NCBI RefSeq assembly: GCF_900114535.1
Contig: NZ_FOTK01000016.1
Span: 1 to 64,000 of the forward strand
Reading direction: 5' to 3'
DNA length: 64,000 nucleotides
DNA from: Methylobacterium pseudosasicola
GTDB taxonomy: Bacteria; Pseudomonadota; Alphaproteobacteria; Rhizobiales; Beijerinckiaceae
Shown: positions 18,901 through 29,506 of the stretch, one piece after another
Layout: every line of letters starts with the position of its first letter
Numbering within the stretch: position 1 is the first letter of the stretch
Position numbers and translations under genes: made by a program
The notes under the pieces: model-generated
Database searches by the model: none
What the model saw: only the letters and a program-made list of their open reading frames with translations
Told to the model about the DNA's origin: nothing

Positions 18901-18938
18901 CGGATCGGTGGCGTGTCCGACGGACGAAAACGCCATTT

Positions 18939-19030
18939 CGTCATTGCGAGCGCAGCGAAGCAACCCAGTGCAGCGCGCGATCTCCGACCATAGCGGATCC
19001 CTAGATTGCTTCGCTGCGCTCGCAATGACG
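18939..19030. repeat. Dispersed inverted repeat, family C
   Basis: Arms at 18939-18963 and 19006-19030 are perfect 25-base inverted copies (outer part CGTCATTGCGAGCGCAGCGA) around a 42-base loop. This sequence type is a familiar intergenic palindrome in alphaproteobacterial genomes. It lies between convergent lpxB and the minus-strand gene at 19088, so it could also block read-through. There is no T-run. Confidence 0.8.
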
Positions 19031-19087
19031 GAGCGGGTGCAATGGGCGGGCAGGCCGATCAGAGCTGTATGCTCGCCCGAGCGCTCC

Positions 19088-19744
19088 TCAGCCCCCGCGC
19101 CGGCCGCAGCGGACATAGGCCGCGGTGCCGCGCGCGCTCGACCAGGTGAGGCGGTCGCCGGCGACCACGAGGCGGACCTGGGAGGACCAGTGCCGGCCGC
19201 GGTCGCTGCACTCGGCGCCCATCACCCAGGCGTTGCCGACCCGGCGGCTGTCGTGGAACGTGCAGATCGTCCGTCCGGCCCGGGCGCGCTCCTGCGTGAT
19301 CGTGGCCGGAATGAAGCCCCGGCGGCGGGAGCGGGCCCCGCAGGCCTCGGCGGTCGGACCCCAGATCCCGACGAACTCGGCGCTGCCAAAGGTCTGCGGC
19401 TTGGCGGATGCGGCCGCCATCGGGGCGGAGACGGCGGCCTGCGTGTTCGGCGGCGCCTGGCTCGGGGATGCGTCCGTCGCGGCCGGCAGCGACGCGTCGG
19501 GGCGCTGCACGTCCGGGATGGATTCGTCCGGCATGTCGAGCATCACCAACCGGCGGCCGGGGGGCTTCGGCGCCGGCCGGGTCTCGGCGGGCTGGGACCG
19601 GAACGGCAGGTCCTCGGTCAGGTAGGCGGCGCTGTAGGCGAACAGCCCGGCCCAGCCGAGCACGAGGAGGGCCGGCACGATGAAGCGACGCTTGGAACCG
19701 GTTCGGGTATCCTCACCCGGATCGGCCAGCACGACCGCGCCCAT
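19088..19744 (-). CDS. Membrane-anchored protein with a conserved C-terminal domain, function unknown
   Basis: About 218 residues if started at the ATG at 19744 (MGAVVLADPGEDTRTG); the frame is open a little further upstream. One membrane helix follows a basic stretch (RRFIVPALLVLGWAGLFAYSAAYL). Next comes a Pro/Ala/Ser-rich linker, then a C-terminal domain of about 90 residues. The domain starts FVGIWGPTAEAC and has four cysteines plus RLTWSSARGTAAYVRC at the end. The layout suggests a periplasmic domain tethered to the inner membrane. I recognise the type as conserved in Rhizobiales but know no function for it. Confidence 0.65.
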   Translation of the reverse strand: MGAVVLADPGEDTRTGSKRRFIVPALLVLGWAGLFAYSAAYLTEDLPFRSQPAETRPAPKPPGRRLVMLDMPDESIPDVQRPDASLPAATDASPSQAPPNTQAAVSAPMAAASAKPQTFGSAEFVGIWGPTAEACGARSRRRGFIPATITQERARAGRTICTFHDSRRVGNAWVMGAECSDRGRHWSSQVRLVVAGDRLTWSSARGTAAYVRCGRRGG

Positions 19745-19842
19745 TCGATTCCCCTGGTCCAGGCATCCTCCGCCGATTCGGTCACCGGCTGGCCGGTGAA
19801 AAGCATGCCCCAACAAGAGTCTGGGTGAAACCGTCGTTGGGC

Positions 19843-20475
19843 TCAGCGTCCGAAAATCCCTTTCAGGAACTGCGCGGTGCGATTGCGCTTGCGCTTGCGC
19901 TCCAGCTCGGCCGCATCCTTGAGCCAGGCGACCTGCACCACGCGCCGCTCGCCCTCGAACGGCTCGTGGCCGTGCCAGGAATTGTCGGCCCGCAGGAACG
20001 CGAACATCGTGCCCATGGTCGGCGGCACCTCGACCGCGAAGGGCGCGTAGTTGCGGCCGTCGTAGAGCACCCGCAGACGGCCGGCGGCCGGGGCGTCCCA
20101 GGCGTCGTTCATGTAGACCAGCAGCGTCAGCACCTTCGACGGGCCGTCGGTGTGGATCGAGCCGTATTTGAGCTGGCTCTTCCGCATGATCGTGGTCAGC
20201 CGCGGGCAGGAGACGAGATCGATGCCGAACTTCTCGCCGAGCAGGGCCGAGAATTCGTCACTCTCCAATTCGTCGATAAGGGCCTTGAACCGGCCCTTGA
20301 GGGCGACCTCGTCCACCGTCAGGTAGCCGGGCTTGGCGATGTCCGGGAAGTCGCGCCGGATCGCGTCGATGGCGTCCGGGTTCAGGACGTTGGTGCCGAG
20401 CGTGTACGGGTAGGGCTCCCGGGCCACCGGGGCGGCGCGGACGGCCGAAACATCGAGGATCGAAAGGGCGGACAT
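19843..20475 (-). CDS. 2-oxoglutarate/Fe(II)-dependent oxygenase family protein
   Basis: The 210-residue product fits the 2OG-Fe(II) oxygenase superfamily (prolyl hydroxylase-like). The HxD pair is in SIHTDGPSK (His108, Asp110), the distal metal ligand is in NSWHGHEPFEGERRVVQ (His168 or His170), and the Arg that would bind 2-oxoglutarate lies eight to ten residues on. No signal peptide is seen. The C-terminal tail is strongly basic (ERKRKRNRTAQFLKGIFGR). Substrate is unknown; relatives hydroxylate proteins or small molecules. It is divergent from the small secreted protein at 20782. Confidence 0.8.
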   Translation of the reverse strand: MSALSILDVSAVRAAPVAREPYPYTLGTNVLNPDAIDAIRRDFPDIAKPGYLTVDEVALKGRFKALIDELESDEFSALLGEKFGIDLVSCPRLTTIMRKSQLKYGSIHTDGPSKVLTLLVYMNDAWDAPAAGRLRVLYDGRNYAPFAVEVPPTMGTMFAFLRADNSWHGHEPFEGERRVVQVAWLKDAAELERKRKRNRTAQFLKGIFGR

Positions 20476-20781
20476 CTGCGGGTCCCTGGGCTCCAGCGCA
20501 CGTCGGCCGGCACGCCGGCGCCGGAGGCGCGTGCCGGAGGGCCAACTGGGAGGCTCGTGCCGGGCCCGCCCGCCGGGCGTCCGCGGTCACGAAATCTCGA
20601 CGCCTTCTCGGGGCGCTCTCCGTGGTCCCGGATTCCCATAATCCGGTGATTGCGGCGGTCCAACGGCGAAAGCCGTGTGGTGGCGCATTCCGGTGACAGT
20701 CGCGGGCCACCCGGCCGTGCAGGATGGCGCGATGCCCGAGGACTTTCTTCTCGGGTGCGTGCGTCCTGGAACCCATCCTTG
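20476..20781. other. Divergent promoter region
   Basis: These 306 bases between the minus-strand oxygenase and the plus-strand secreted protein contain no convincing gene. They must hold both promoters. A small palindrome, CGGATT / AATCCG (20629-20634 and 20640-20645), is the only symmetric element I could see. No clear core promoter motif can be assigned. Confidence 0.4.
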
Positions 20782-21102
20782 ATGAGGCCGCTGGTCCTCG
20801 CCGTGTTGTGTATTCACCTGGTCGCCGCGGCGATCGGGGCGGGGGCGCTCGCCCAGCAATCCCGGCCGCAGCGGCCCACCGGCACGGCGCGGATGACCTG
20901 CGCGGAGGCAATGGCTCTGGTCAAGAACGAGGGCGACGTGGTGATCGCCGGCGGGACGAACCCCGAGCGCTACGTCAGCGGCCCCGGCCAGTGCAGCGGC
21001 TCCGAGATCGCCGAATTGCGCTTCGTCCCCACCCGCGACAATCCGCAATGCCCGATCGGATATCGCTGCCGCGAGCCGGGTTTCGAAGAGTGGAATTGGT
21101 AG
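20782..21102 (+). CDS. Small secreted cysteine-containing protein, function unknown
   Basis: The 106-residue product has a signal peptide (MRPLVLAVLCIHLVAAAIGAGA, cleavage near AQQ). The mature part of about 80 residues has four cysteines in TCAEAMALV, GQCSGSEI, PQCPIGY and RCREPG, probably making two disulfides in the periplasm. The frame is open upstream, but the ATG at 20782 gives the clean signal sequence. Short proteins with this pattern (TCxxA..LV, a VPTRDNPQCPIGYRC-type end) recur in Rhizobiales; no function is known to me. Confidence 0.75.
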   Translation: MRPLVLAVLCIHLVAAAIGAGALAQQSRPQRPTGTARMTCAEAMALVKNEGDVVIAGGTNPERYVSGPGQCSGSEIAELRFVPTRDNPQCPIGYRCREPGFEEWNW

Positions 21103-21254
21103 CTCCGGGTCACGCATCGCGGTCCGTCCGGGCGGATCGTGACAAAAGTTTCACGTGACAGCGCCGACGCGATGCCACGTTCTCGCCATGACCCAGGGCC
21201 AAGGCCGCCGGGTTGCGTTCCCAAAAGGACGCTCACGTTAGGCGGGAGACACGC

Positions 21255-23366
21255 GTGGCTTCACTCAGGACCGGGCTCGGGATCCAGGCCGTGCTCACGG
21301 CCGTGGCCGCGCTGATCCTGCTGGCGCTTCCGGGGATCCCCAGTCCGCCGCTCTACGTGTCGCTCGCCGGTTTCGTCATGGCCGGCATCCTGGTCGCGGC
21401 GAACGGCATCTCTGCCTACTTGAAGGTGTTCGTCTCGGTCTACGGCATCGGCTACCTGCTGCTCGCCGGCATGAAGACCGTGGCCGCCATGGGCCTGCTG
21501 CCCCCGGTGGTCGCCGCGCTGCTGCCGCCGGACTTCGCCGCCACCGGCGCGGTGGTGTTCGGCGCCATCGTGCTCGGCGTCTCGCATCTCGAGCCGATCC
21601 GGGCGATCACCGACATCGCCGACCCGTATTTCGCCAACCGCGACAAGCCGACCAAGGAGATCGGCCTGTTCCGCTGGTTCGGCAGCACCGAGGGCCGGAT
21701 CGGGCGCAACCTCGTCGCCCTGTCGATCTTCGTGAACTTCGCCGACGTGGCGCTGACCCTGCGGTTCAACTTTTTCTACCGCGACATCTACAACTCGCTC
21801 CAGGAATACGACGCGGCGGCGTTCTGGTACCAGCTGCTCTGGATCTTCATTCCGCTGGCGACGCTGAACATCGCCATCGGCATGTTCGATCTGTTCGTCG
21901 ATTCCTCCCTGCACATCCGCTGGCGGACTTGGCTGACCCACAGCCTGTACGAGCGCTGGCTCGGCAAGGGCACCCATTACCGCATCCCGTTCACCGACGA
22001 GGAGGCGGACAACCCGGACCAGCGTATCCAGGCCGACGTCAACCTGTTCATCCAGCAGACCGCGAGCCTGTCGATCCGGCTGCTCAGCCAGGCGGCGCAG
22101 CTCGTCTCGTTCATCGTGATCCTCTGGACCCTGTCGCGCGACTTCGTCGTGCCGTTCACCGACACGGTGATCCCGGGCTTCCTGGTCTGGCTGGTGATCG
22201 CCTACGCGGTGGTCGGCACCTGGCTCACCCACCTGATCGGCCGGCCCCTGATCGGGCTGAACTTCCGGCAGGAGCAGGTCGAGGCCGATTTCCGCTTCTC
22301 GCTGGCCCGCAACCGGATCTACTCCGAGCAGATCGCGCTGCTGCGCGGAGAGCGCGCCGAGGCGACCCGGCTCGGCACGCTGTTCCACAGCATCATCGAC
22401 AACTACGTCGGCATCATCTTCCGCCGGATCAAGCTGATCGCCTTCACGTTCAGCTACCGGCAGGCGAGCGTGATCTTCCCGATGGTGCTCGCCGCACCGT
22501 CGTTCTTCGCCAAGAAGATCACCCTGGGCGCCCTTCAGCAGACCTCGCAGGCCTTCGGGCAGGTGCAGAGTTCCCTGTCGTTCTTCGTGGATTCCTACAC
22601 CACGCTCGCCTCCTACAAGGCCAACACCATCCGTCTCGGCTCCTTCCGCCGGGCGATGAGCAAGGCCGAGGCTTTGGAATCGGCCGGCTACGGGCTGGTC
22701 CGGGGCAACGACACCACCAACGGCGTCACCGCCCGGGGCGTGGTGCTCGCTCTGCCGGACGGGCGCGAGATCGTCTCGGCCCCGGAGCTGACCCTGCCCA
22801 AGGGCGGCGCCACCCTGGTCACCGGCCCGTCGGGGTCCGGCAAGTCGACGCTGTTCCGGGCGATCGCCGGGATCTGGCCGTTCGGCAAGGGGAGGGTCGA
22901 CGTGCCGGCCGGGCAATCGGCGCTGCTGCTGCCGCAGCGGCCCTACATCCCACAGGGGACCCTGCGCGGCGCCGTGGTCTACCCGAACACCACCGACCAG
23001 TTCTCGGATTCGGCGATCCGCGAGGCCCTGACGGCCGCGCAACTGCCGCATCTCATCGACCGCCTCGACGAGACCGATACCTGGGAGCGGCGCCTGTCCG
23101 GCGGCGAGCAGCAACGCCTCGCCATCGCCCGGGCGATCCTGGCCAAGCCCGCCTGGCTGTTCCTCGACGAATCCACCGCTTCGCTCGACGAGCCGTCCGA
23201 GGCGAAGATCTACGCGATGCTGCGCGAGCGGCTGCCCGACACCACCATCGTCTCGATTGGCCACCGCTCGACGCTGGACGCGTTCCACGACCGACGCATC
23301 GTCCTGGAGCCGCAAGGCAACGTCTTCACCCCCCGGGAGCGCCGGGAGCCGCAACCGGCGGAATAA
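21255..23366 (+). CDS. ABC exporter of the BacA/YddA (ABC_membrane_2) family, fused permease and ATPase
   Basis: The 703-residue half-transporter has several extra hydrophobic helices in its first 130 residues. An ABC_membrane_2/SbmA-BacA-like transmembrane domain follows, with the diagnostic NFFYRDIYNSLQEYD and RWRTWLTHSLYERWL segments. The nucleotide-binding domain is C-terminal: Walker A GPSGSGKST (about 524-532), signature LSGGEQQR (about 614) and Walker B WLFLDEST. Relatives are E. coli YddA, rhizobial BacA-related proteins and mycobacterial Rv1819c, which handle peptides, vitamin B12 or very-long-chain fatty acids. The GTG at 21255 with GGGAG upstream is chosen as the start. Confidence 0.9.
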   Translation: MASLRTGLGIQAVLTAVAALILLALPGIPSPPLYVSLAGFVMAGILVAANGISAYLKVFVSVYGIGYLLLAGMKTVAAMGLLPPVVAALLPPDFAATGAVVFGAIVLGVSHLEPIRAITDIADPYFANRDKPTKEIGLFRWFGSTEGRIGRNLVALSIFVNFADVALTLRFNFFYRDIYNSLQEYDAAAFWYQLLWIFIPLATLNIAIGMFDLFVDSSLHIRWRTWLTHSLYERWLGKGTHYRIPFTDEEADNPDQRIQADVNLFIQQTASLSIRLLSQAAQLVSFIVILWTLSRDFVVPFTDTVIPGFLVWLVIAYAVVGTWLTHLIGRPLIGLNFRQEQVEADFRFSLARNRIYSEQIALLRGERAEATRLGTLFHSIIDNYVGIIFRRIKLIAFTFSYRQASVIFPMVLAAPSFFAKKITLGALQQTSQAFGQVQSSLSFFVDSYTTLASYKANTIRLGSFRRAMSKAEALESAGYGLVRGNDTTNGVTARGVVLALPDGREIVSAPELTLPKGGATLVTGPSGSGKSTLFRAIAGIWPFGKGRVDVPAGQSALLLPQRPYIPQGTLRGAVVYPNTTDQFSDSAIREALTAAQLPHLIDRLDETDTWERRLSGGEQQRLAIARAILAKPAWLFLDESTASLDEPSEAKIYAMLRERLPDTTIVSIGHRSTLDAFHDRRIVLEPQGNVFTPRERREPQPAE

Positions 23367-23484
23367 GTGGACTCCGTCACGTCATCCCGGGGAAAATGCC
23401 CCGCAGAAGTTGCGAAATGGAAATATTAAGGAACCTGTGACTGCGGGGTCCGTTTGTCATGCGCTGAATAAATCGGAGGAACGC

Positions 23485-23781
23485 ATGACCAAGATCAAGA
23501 CCCTTGCGGGCGCCAGCGCTCTCATCCTGATGTCGACCGCCGCCTTCGCGGCGCCGTGCGCGACCGGGACGACCGTGACGCGCGACAAAGAAGCCAGCAA
23601 GGCCTCGACCGTCGATCCGAGCGTGAAGACCCCGACCACCCCCGGCGCCAAGGCCGAGTCCCCCGGGACCGTCGGTGCCATGACCAATGCCGGCACCGCA
23701 ACCTCGCCATCGGACGTGCAGGCCCAGTCGCAGGGCAAGCCTACCGCCGCGCAGACCGGCAAGGGCGGCGACGACTGCTGA
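23485..23781 (+). CDS. Small secreted Thr/Ala/Pro-rich protein
   Basis: The 98-residue product has a clear signal peptide (MTKIKTLAGASALILMSTAAFA) and ribosome site CGGAGGA. The mature part is low-complexity and rich in Thr, Ala, Ser, Pro and Gly. It has one Cys near the new N terminus (APCATGTT) and one at the very end (GGDDC). It resembles short periplasmic proteins sometimes labelled YjbE-like (exopolysaccharide-associated) in Rhizobiales, but the match is loose and I would not assign that role. A strong terminator follows, so it is probably a well-expressed single gene. Confidence 0.75.
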   Translation: MTKIKTLAGASALILMSTAAFAAPCATGTTVTRDKEASKASTVDPSVKTPTTPGAKAESPGTVGAMTNAGTATSPSDVQAQSQGKPTAAQTGKGGDDC

Positions 23782-23810
23782 TCGGCGCCAACAACCTTAT
23801 TAGATGATGG

Positions 23811-23850
23811 AACGCCCGCCCGGCTCAGCCGCAGCGGGCGTTTTTTGTTT
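23811..23850 (+). terminator. Intrinsic terminator of the small secreted protein gene
   Basis: ACGCCCGC (23812-23819) pairs perfectly with GCGGGCGT (23834-23841) and the stem runs into a TTTTTT tract at 23841-23846. This is the clearest rho-independent terminator in the window. It lies 30 bases after the plus-strand stop and just before the convergent eda gene. Confidence 0.9.
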
Positions 23851-23860
23851 CTCGCCGCGT

Positions 23861-24490
23861 TCAGGCGACTTTACGCAGGCCGGACGCGGCCCGGGCCGCG
23901 CGCTCGATCGCGTCACGGTCCGGTACCCCTGGCTTCACCACCCAGCTGCCGCCGACGCAGAGCACCGACGGGATGGCGAGCCAATCCGGCGCGGTCGCCT
24001 CGGTGATTCCCCCGGTCGGGCAGAATTTCACCTGGCCGAACACGGCGGTGAGGGCTTTGAGCGCCTTGATCCCGCCCGCGGCCTCGGCCGGGAAGAACTT
24101 GAACCGGTCGAGCCCATAATCGAGCCCGCGCATGATGTCGGCCGCCGTGGCGATGCCCGGCAGGTAGGGTACGCCGTTGGCCTTGGCGGCGTCGGTCAGC
24201 GGCGCCGTGAGCCCCGGCGACACGATGAACTCGGCCCCGGCCGCTAGCGCGCCTTCGAGGTCGCCCGGGTTCAGGACCGTCCCGGCCCCCACCACCGCGC
24301 CCTCGACCTGGGTCATCTCGCGGATCACATCCAGGGCGGCGGGGGTGCGCAGGGTGACCTCCAGGGCAGTCAGTCCGCCTGCGACGAGGGCCTCGGCGAT
24401 CGGCCGGGCCTGGGCGACATCCTCGATCACCAGGACCGGGATGACGGGCACGGAGCGCATCAGCGCGTCGATGCTGGTCAGATCGTTCAT
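23861..24490 (-). CDS. eda: 2-dehydro-3-deoxy-phosphogluconate (KDPG) aldolase
   Basis: Class I aldolase cleaving KDPG to pyruvate and glyceraldehyde 3-phosphate, last step of the Entner-Doudoroff pathway. The 209-residue product shows [10 protein letters not shown], the catalytic Glu in [11 protein letters not shown] (Glu44), [13 protein letters not shown] and the Schiff-base Lys in [13 protein letters not shown] (Lys131), then FCPTGGI. The start has GGGAGAAG upstream. It is 23 bases downstream of edd on the same strand, so edd-eda form an operon. Confidence 0.96.
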   Translation of the reverse strand: MNDLTSIDALMRSVPVIPVLVIEDVAQARPIAEALVAGGLTALEVTLRTPAALDVIREMTQVEGAVVGAGTVLNPGDLEGALAAGAEFIVSPGLTAPLTDAAKANGVPYLPGIATAADIMRGLDYGLDRFKFFPAEAAGGIKALKALTAVFGQVKFCPTGGITEATAPDWLAIPSVLCVGGSWVVKPGVPDRDAIERAARAASGLRKVA

Positions 24491-24513
24491 GATCGGCTTC
24501 TCCCGTTCGACGT

Positions 24514-26340
24514 TCAGAGGCCGGCAGCCGCGAGCATGGCCGAGGCGCCCCGCTCGGCGGTGTCGGCCCCGTGGCGCATGAAAGCGAACAGCTCCCGCCC
24601 GGTTCCGGCCTCCGGCACCGGCTGGATGGCCGCCTCGCGGGCGGCGAGTTCCGCCTCGTCGACCAGCACCTCCAGCAGCCCCTCGGCGGCGCTGAGGCGG
24701 ACGATGTCGCCGTCGCGGATCCGCCCGATGGCACCGCCGCCGAGCGCTTCCGGGCTCAGATGGATGGCCGCCGGCACCTTGCCGGAGGCGCCGGACATGC
24801 GCCCGTCCGTGACCAGGGCGACCTTGTGGCCGCGGTCCTGCAGCACCCCGAGCGGGGGCGTGAGCTTGTGCAGCTCCGGCATGCCGTTGGCCTGCGGCCC
24901 CTGGAACCGCACCACCACGACCACGTCGCGCTCCAACTCGCCGGCCTTAAAGGCTTTCAGCACGTCGTCCTGGTCCGAGAACACCCGGGCGGGGGCCTCG
25001 ATGGTCCGGCGACTCTCCTCCACGGCGCTGGTCTTGAACGTTGCCCGGCCGAGATTGCCCTTCACCAGCCGCATGCCGCCATCGGGCTGGAACGGGTTGT
25101 CGGGCCGGCGGATCATGGTGTCGTCCAGGCTGTCCGGTACCGCGTCCTCGAAGGTGAGCTCATCGCCGTCGAGCTTCGGGTCGCGGGCGTGGTCGCGCAG
25201 GGACTGGCCGGCCACCGTCAGGATGTCGTCGTGCAGCAGCCCGGCATCGAGGAGCGCGGCCATGACGAAGCTCATGCCGCCGGCAGCGTGGAAATGGTTC
25301 ACGTCGCCGGAGCCGTTCGGGTAGACCCGGGCGATGAGGGGCACGGCGTTGGACAGCCGGTCGATATCCTCCCAGTCGATCACGATGCCGGCGGCGCGGG
25401 CGATGGCCGGCAGGTGGATCGCGTGGTTGGTCGAGCCGCCGGTGGCGAGCAGCCCGACCGCCGCGTTCACGATCGCCTTCTCGTCCACGCACAGGCCGAG
25501 CGGCCGGTAATCGTTGCCGGCGGCGCCGATCTCGGTGAGCCGATGAATCGCCGCCCGGGTCACGGCCTGGCGCAGCTTCGTGCCGGGGTTGATGAACGAG
25601 GCGCCCGGCATGTGCAGGCCCATCATGTCCATCATCATCTGATTCGAATTGGCGGTGCCGTAGAACGTGCAGGTCCCGGCCCCGTGATAGGAGGCGGATT
25701 CGGATTCGAGCAGCTCGGCGCGGCCGACCTTGCCCTCAGCGTAGAGCTGGCGGATCCGCTGCTTCTCCTTGTTGGCGAGCCCCGAGGGCATCGGCCCGGC
25801 CGGGATCAGGATCGTCGGCAGATGGCCGAAGCGCAGCGCGCCGATCAGCAGGCCGGGCACGATCTTGTCACAGATGCCCAGCAGCGCGGCGCCGTCGAAC
25901 ATGCCGTGGCTCAGGCCCACCGCGGCGGAAAGCGCGATCGTGTCCCGGGAGAACAGCGACAGCTCCATGCCGCGCTGGCCTTGCGTGACCCCGTCGCACA
26001 TGGCCGGGGTGCCGCCGGCCACTTGGGCGGTCGCCCCGCGCTCCCGGGCGAACACCTTGATCTGGTCGGGATAGCGCCCGTAGGGCTGATGCGCCGAGAG
26101 CATGTCGTTGTAGGCGGTGACGATGCCGATATTCATCACCGTCCGGCCGTCGCGGAGCGCCGGCTTGTCCTCGCCGGAGGCGGCGAAGCCGTGGGCGAGG
26201 TTGCCGCAGGCGAGCGTCGGACGGTGCACGCCCGAATCGCGTTCCCGGGCGATCAGGTCGAGATAGGTCCGCCGGGACTCGCGGGAGCGCGCGACGACGC
26301 GCTCGGTGACCGCCGCGACCTCGGGATGAAGCTCGGTCAT
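24514..26340 (-). CDS. edd: 6-phosphogluconate dehydratase
   Basis: Iron-sulfur dehydratase making KDPG from 6-phosphogluconate (IlvD/Edd family). The 608-residue product contains [69 protein letters not shown] and [15 protein letters not shown]. The three cysteines expected to hold the Fe-S cluster are in these motifs. C-terminal [12 protein letters not shown] completes the signature. The ATG at 26340 is chosen because GGAGGAACG precedes it closely. It is followed by eda. Confidence 0.96.
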   Translation of the reverse strand: MTELHPEVAAVTERVVARSRESRRTYLDLIARERDSGVHRPTLACGNLAHGFAASGEDKPALRDGRTVMNIGIVTAYNDMLSAHQPYGRYPDQIKVFARERGATAQVAGGTPAMCDGVTQGQRGMELSLFSRDTIALSAAVGLSHGMFDGAALLGICDKIVPGLLIGALRFGHLPTILIPAGPMPSGLANKEKQRIRQLYAEGKVGRAELLESESASYHGAGTCTFYGTANSNQMMMDMMGLHMPGASFINPGTKLRQAVTRAAIHRLTEIGAAGNDYRPLGLCVDEKAIVNAAVGLLATGGSTNHAIHLPAIARAAGIVIDWEDIDRLSNAVPLIARVYPNGSGDVNHFHAAGGMSFVMAALLDAGLLHDDILTVAGQSLRDHARDPKLDGDELTFEDAVPDSLDDTMIRRPDNPFQPDGGMRLVKGNLGRATFKTSAVEESRRTIEAPARVFSDQDDVLKAFKAGELERDVVVVVRFQGPQANGMPELHKLTPPLGVLQDRGHKVALVTDGRMSGASGKVPAAIHLSPEALGGGAIGRIRDGDIVRLSAAEGLLEVLVDEAELAAREAAIQPVPEAGTGRELFAFMRHGADTAERGASAMLAAAGL

Positions 26341-26826
26341 GCTCGTTCCTCCGTGCAGGATGCCGACGGATCGCAAGGCCGGCACCGATCCCGGCCGCGA
26401 CCGCGTCGCATTGGGCTATCTAGGCGGTGCCCGGGACGTTGTAACCCGGTTGGGGCGCAGGGCGGCTGGGCGCGGGGGCGTATGACCGTCGCGATGGATG
26501 GAGGGCCGAAGCTTCCGCTCAAACAAGGCGGATTTTTCGATCCCGACCTGGATCGCCCGCCGCCGAATGAAACGCCATCAGAACGGACACGCGCCTTTCC
26601 TCCCCCCTCTGCGGGGGAGGGTGGCCCCTGCGTCAGCAGGGGTCGGGAGAGGGGAGCGACGTATCCGGAAGAGACGCGACGGGAGCTACATCCTGCATCG
26701 TCGCGCTGCCCCTCTCCCCCCTGCTTCGCAGGTACCCTCCCCCGCAGAGGGGGGAGGGAGAGACGCTCGTCTCATGCCTTAAGCCTCACAAGGAGGGCGA
26801 GGGTGGGAGATCTGAAGCAAAACCGC
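26341..26826. other. Intergenic region upstream of edd containing a long palindromic repeat
   Basis: No gene is supported in these 486 bases. The half next to edd should contain its promoter. The other half is occupied by the family D inverted repeat (26599-26757), followed by the end of the convergent-side asparaginase gene, which is read on the minus strand toward it. Confidence 0.5.
26599..26757. repeat. Long inverted repeat, family D
   Basis: Outer arms 26599-26622 and 26734-26757 are perfect 24-base inverted copies (core CCTCTGCGGGGGAGGG). Inner sequences continue the symmetry imperfectly (GGGAGAGGGG against CCCCTCTCCC), and each arm contains its own small hairpin (CCTGCGTCAGCAGG, CCTGCTTCGCAGG). 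The unit is about 160 bases and looks like a compact non-coding mobile palindrome of the MITE or REP-like kind. No transposase gene is adjacent. Confidence 0.8.
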
Positions 26827-27957
<1,131 letters not shown>

Positions 27958-28116
27958 TTAAGGTCTGATGGTGGATCGCGAGTCGGGCTCGCGGCCGGGA
28001 TCGTAGACCCCGCCGGGCGGGAGGCAAGTTTCGTGCAGGGAATCCGCTGGCGGCCGGATCCTTTTCGTAAGCTTAGGCGTTGCTCCATGTCGTGATACGT
28101 TCGGAGGTAGACCCCC

Positions 28117-28335
28117 ATGCTGCATCTCGCCGGCCTGCTCGACGAACTCGAGCGGAGCGAGCCCGCACGGGCCGCCATGGCGATCCTCGAATCGGCCCTG
28201 GCCCGACGGTCCGTCGATGAGCAGACCGCGTTCTGGCGCGCGGTCGATCTTTACTACGTCTCTCGCAAGGCCCCGCCGGAGGAAACCGCGAACACTACAC
28301 TCGGCGCTGCGTCGCAGATGGCTGCGGCTGTTTAA
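28117..28335 (+). CDS. Small hypothetical protein, 72 residues
   Basis: A good ribosome site (CGGAGGT, 12 bases upstream) precedes an ATG at 28117. The product is a soluble, mostly helical acidic/Ala-rich protein with the segment SVDEQTAFWRAVDLYYVSRK in its middle. No membrane helix, signal peptide or cysteine is present. It is divergent from the asparaginase gene. I do not recognise the family; small proteins of this sort are frequent in Methylobacterium-like genomes. Confidence 0.65.
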   Translation: MLHLAGLLDELERSEPARAAMAILESALARRSVDEQTAFWRAVDLYYVSRKAPPEETANTTLGAASQMAAAV

Positions 28336-28390
28336 GGTGCGGTGATCAGTCTTTTACGGTTTGGACGTTGCGCAGACGCCCTGATACGCA

Positions 28391-28432
28391 CCCGTCATTC
28401 CGGGGCCGCGCAATGGAGCCCGGAATGACGGG
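28391..28432. repeat. Dispersed inverted repeat, family B, copy 2
   Basis: CCCGTCATTCCGGG (28391-28404) and CCCGGAATGACGGG (28419-28432) form a perfect 14-base stem with a 14-base loop between convergent genes. It matches the imperfect copy at 505-542. It may double as a transcription barrier but has no T-run. Confidence 0.75.
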
Positions 28433-28486
28433 ATTGGTTGACACGCCGCGCGATCGTTTATCACCGCCGACCATCTCTCGCGTCCC

Positions 28487-29506
28487 TTATAACGTCGCGT
28501 AGGACTTCACCGCATCGCCGCCCCGGCCCGCCGCGCGGTCGAACACGCGGTTGAGATAGCCTCGCATCGGCCGCTCGATCAGCAGCAGGCTGGCGATGCC
28601 GAGCGCGATCGCCGGCAGGACGAGGGCCGTGCTGAACCAGTCGCCCAGCGCGTCGTGTAGCACGTAAAAGGGCTGCTGCCAGAGGTAGATCGAGTAGGAA
28701 CAGGCTCCGAACAGCAGGAGCGGCGTCGAGGTCAGGCCCGCGCGCAAGGCGGCCGGCGCCCGGGGGATCGACGCCACGGCGAGGGCGAGCAGCGCGGTGC
28801 CGAGGCTGTACTTGATCGGATCGGGCACGGCGTTGACGTTCAGCAGCAGGCCGACGAGCAGCAGGAGTGCCGGCCGGGAGGCCGGTATCTCACGCGATGC
28901 GTCGCCGCGGCCGAACTTCAGGTAGGCCGCCGCGCCGAGCAGGACCGACGCCCCCCGGACATCGCTGCGCCAATACACATCCGGATAGGTGCCGCCGACC
29001 AGCGTCGAGACCAGCCCGTTCAGACAGGCCAGGGCTGCTAGGGCGGCGATGACCGGAAGCAGCGGGAAGCCGAACCGGCGCTGGAGCAGCGCGACGAGGC
29101 CCAGCAGGATGTAGCTGTGCTCCTCGACGCAGAGCGACCAGATGTGGTCGACATTGGGCACTTCGCCGAAATACAGGTGGTAGTAGTTGTAGGTGAGCGT
29201 CACGGCCGCGAGGCAACCGTAGAGCTGCTGGCGATGGCCGGTGGCGAGAGCCAGAAGACTCATCGCCAGCACGAAGCAGATCAGCGCCGGATAGATCCGC
29301 GATGCCCGGCGGACGAAGAACGTCGTCAGCGGCGTGGCGCGCACGAACAGGATCTCGGCCATCAACCGGCCGCTCAGGACGAAGAACAGCTCCACCCCGA
29401 AGCGGCCGAGATTGATCCCGCGGCTCGTGGCGAAATGGCCGACGAGCACCAGCAGGATCGCGCCGCCGCGCCAGCCATCGAGCACGGGAAGGTGACGCGG
29501 GGGCAT
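28487..29506 (-). CDS. Acyltransferase 3 family membrane protein
   Basis: The 339-residue multi-pass protein belongs to the OafA/NodX/ExoZ acyltransferase family, which O-acylates exopolysaccharide, O-antigen or other cell-surface glycans. It starts at the typical LPVLDGWRGGAILLVLVGHF, with the catalytic His in that motif. FGVELFFVLSGRLMAEI and FFVRRASRIYPAL follow, then the WSLCVEEHSYIL segment with the conserved Glu residues. About ten hydrophobic helices are present. It stands alone with no glycan synthesis genes around it, so the acceptor is unknown. Confidence 0.9.
   Translation of the reverse strand: MPPRHLPVLDGWRGGAILLVLVGHFATSRGINLGRFGVELFFVLSGRLMAEILFVRATPLTTFFVRRASRIYPALICFVLAMSLLALATGHRQQLYGCLAAVTLTYNYYHLYFGEVPNVDHIWSLCVEEHSYILLGLVALLQRRFGFPLLPVIAALAALACLNGLVSTLVGGTYPDVYWRSDVRGASVLLGAAAYLKFGRGDASREIPASRPALLLLVGLLLNVNAVPDPIKYSLGTALLALAVASIPRAPAALRAGLTSTPLLLFGACSYSIYLWQQPFYVLHDALGDWFSTALVLPAIALGIASLLLIERPMRGYLNRVFDRAAGRGGDAVKSYATL

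Noticed and set aside
23811..23850. Bidirectional use of the terminator for eda
   Set aside because: Reading the minus strand, the hairpin is followed by TCCATCATC rather than a T-run, so it serves only the plus-strand gene.
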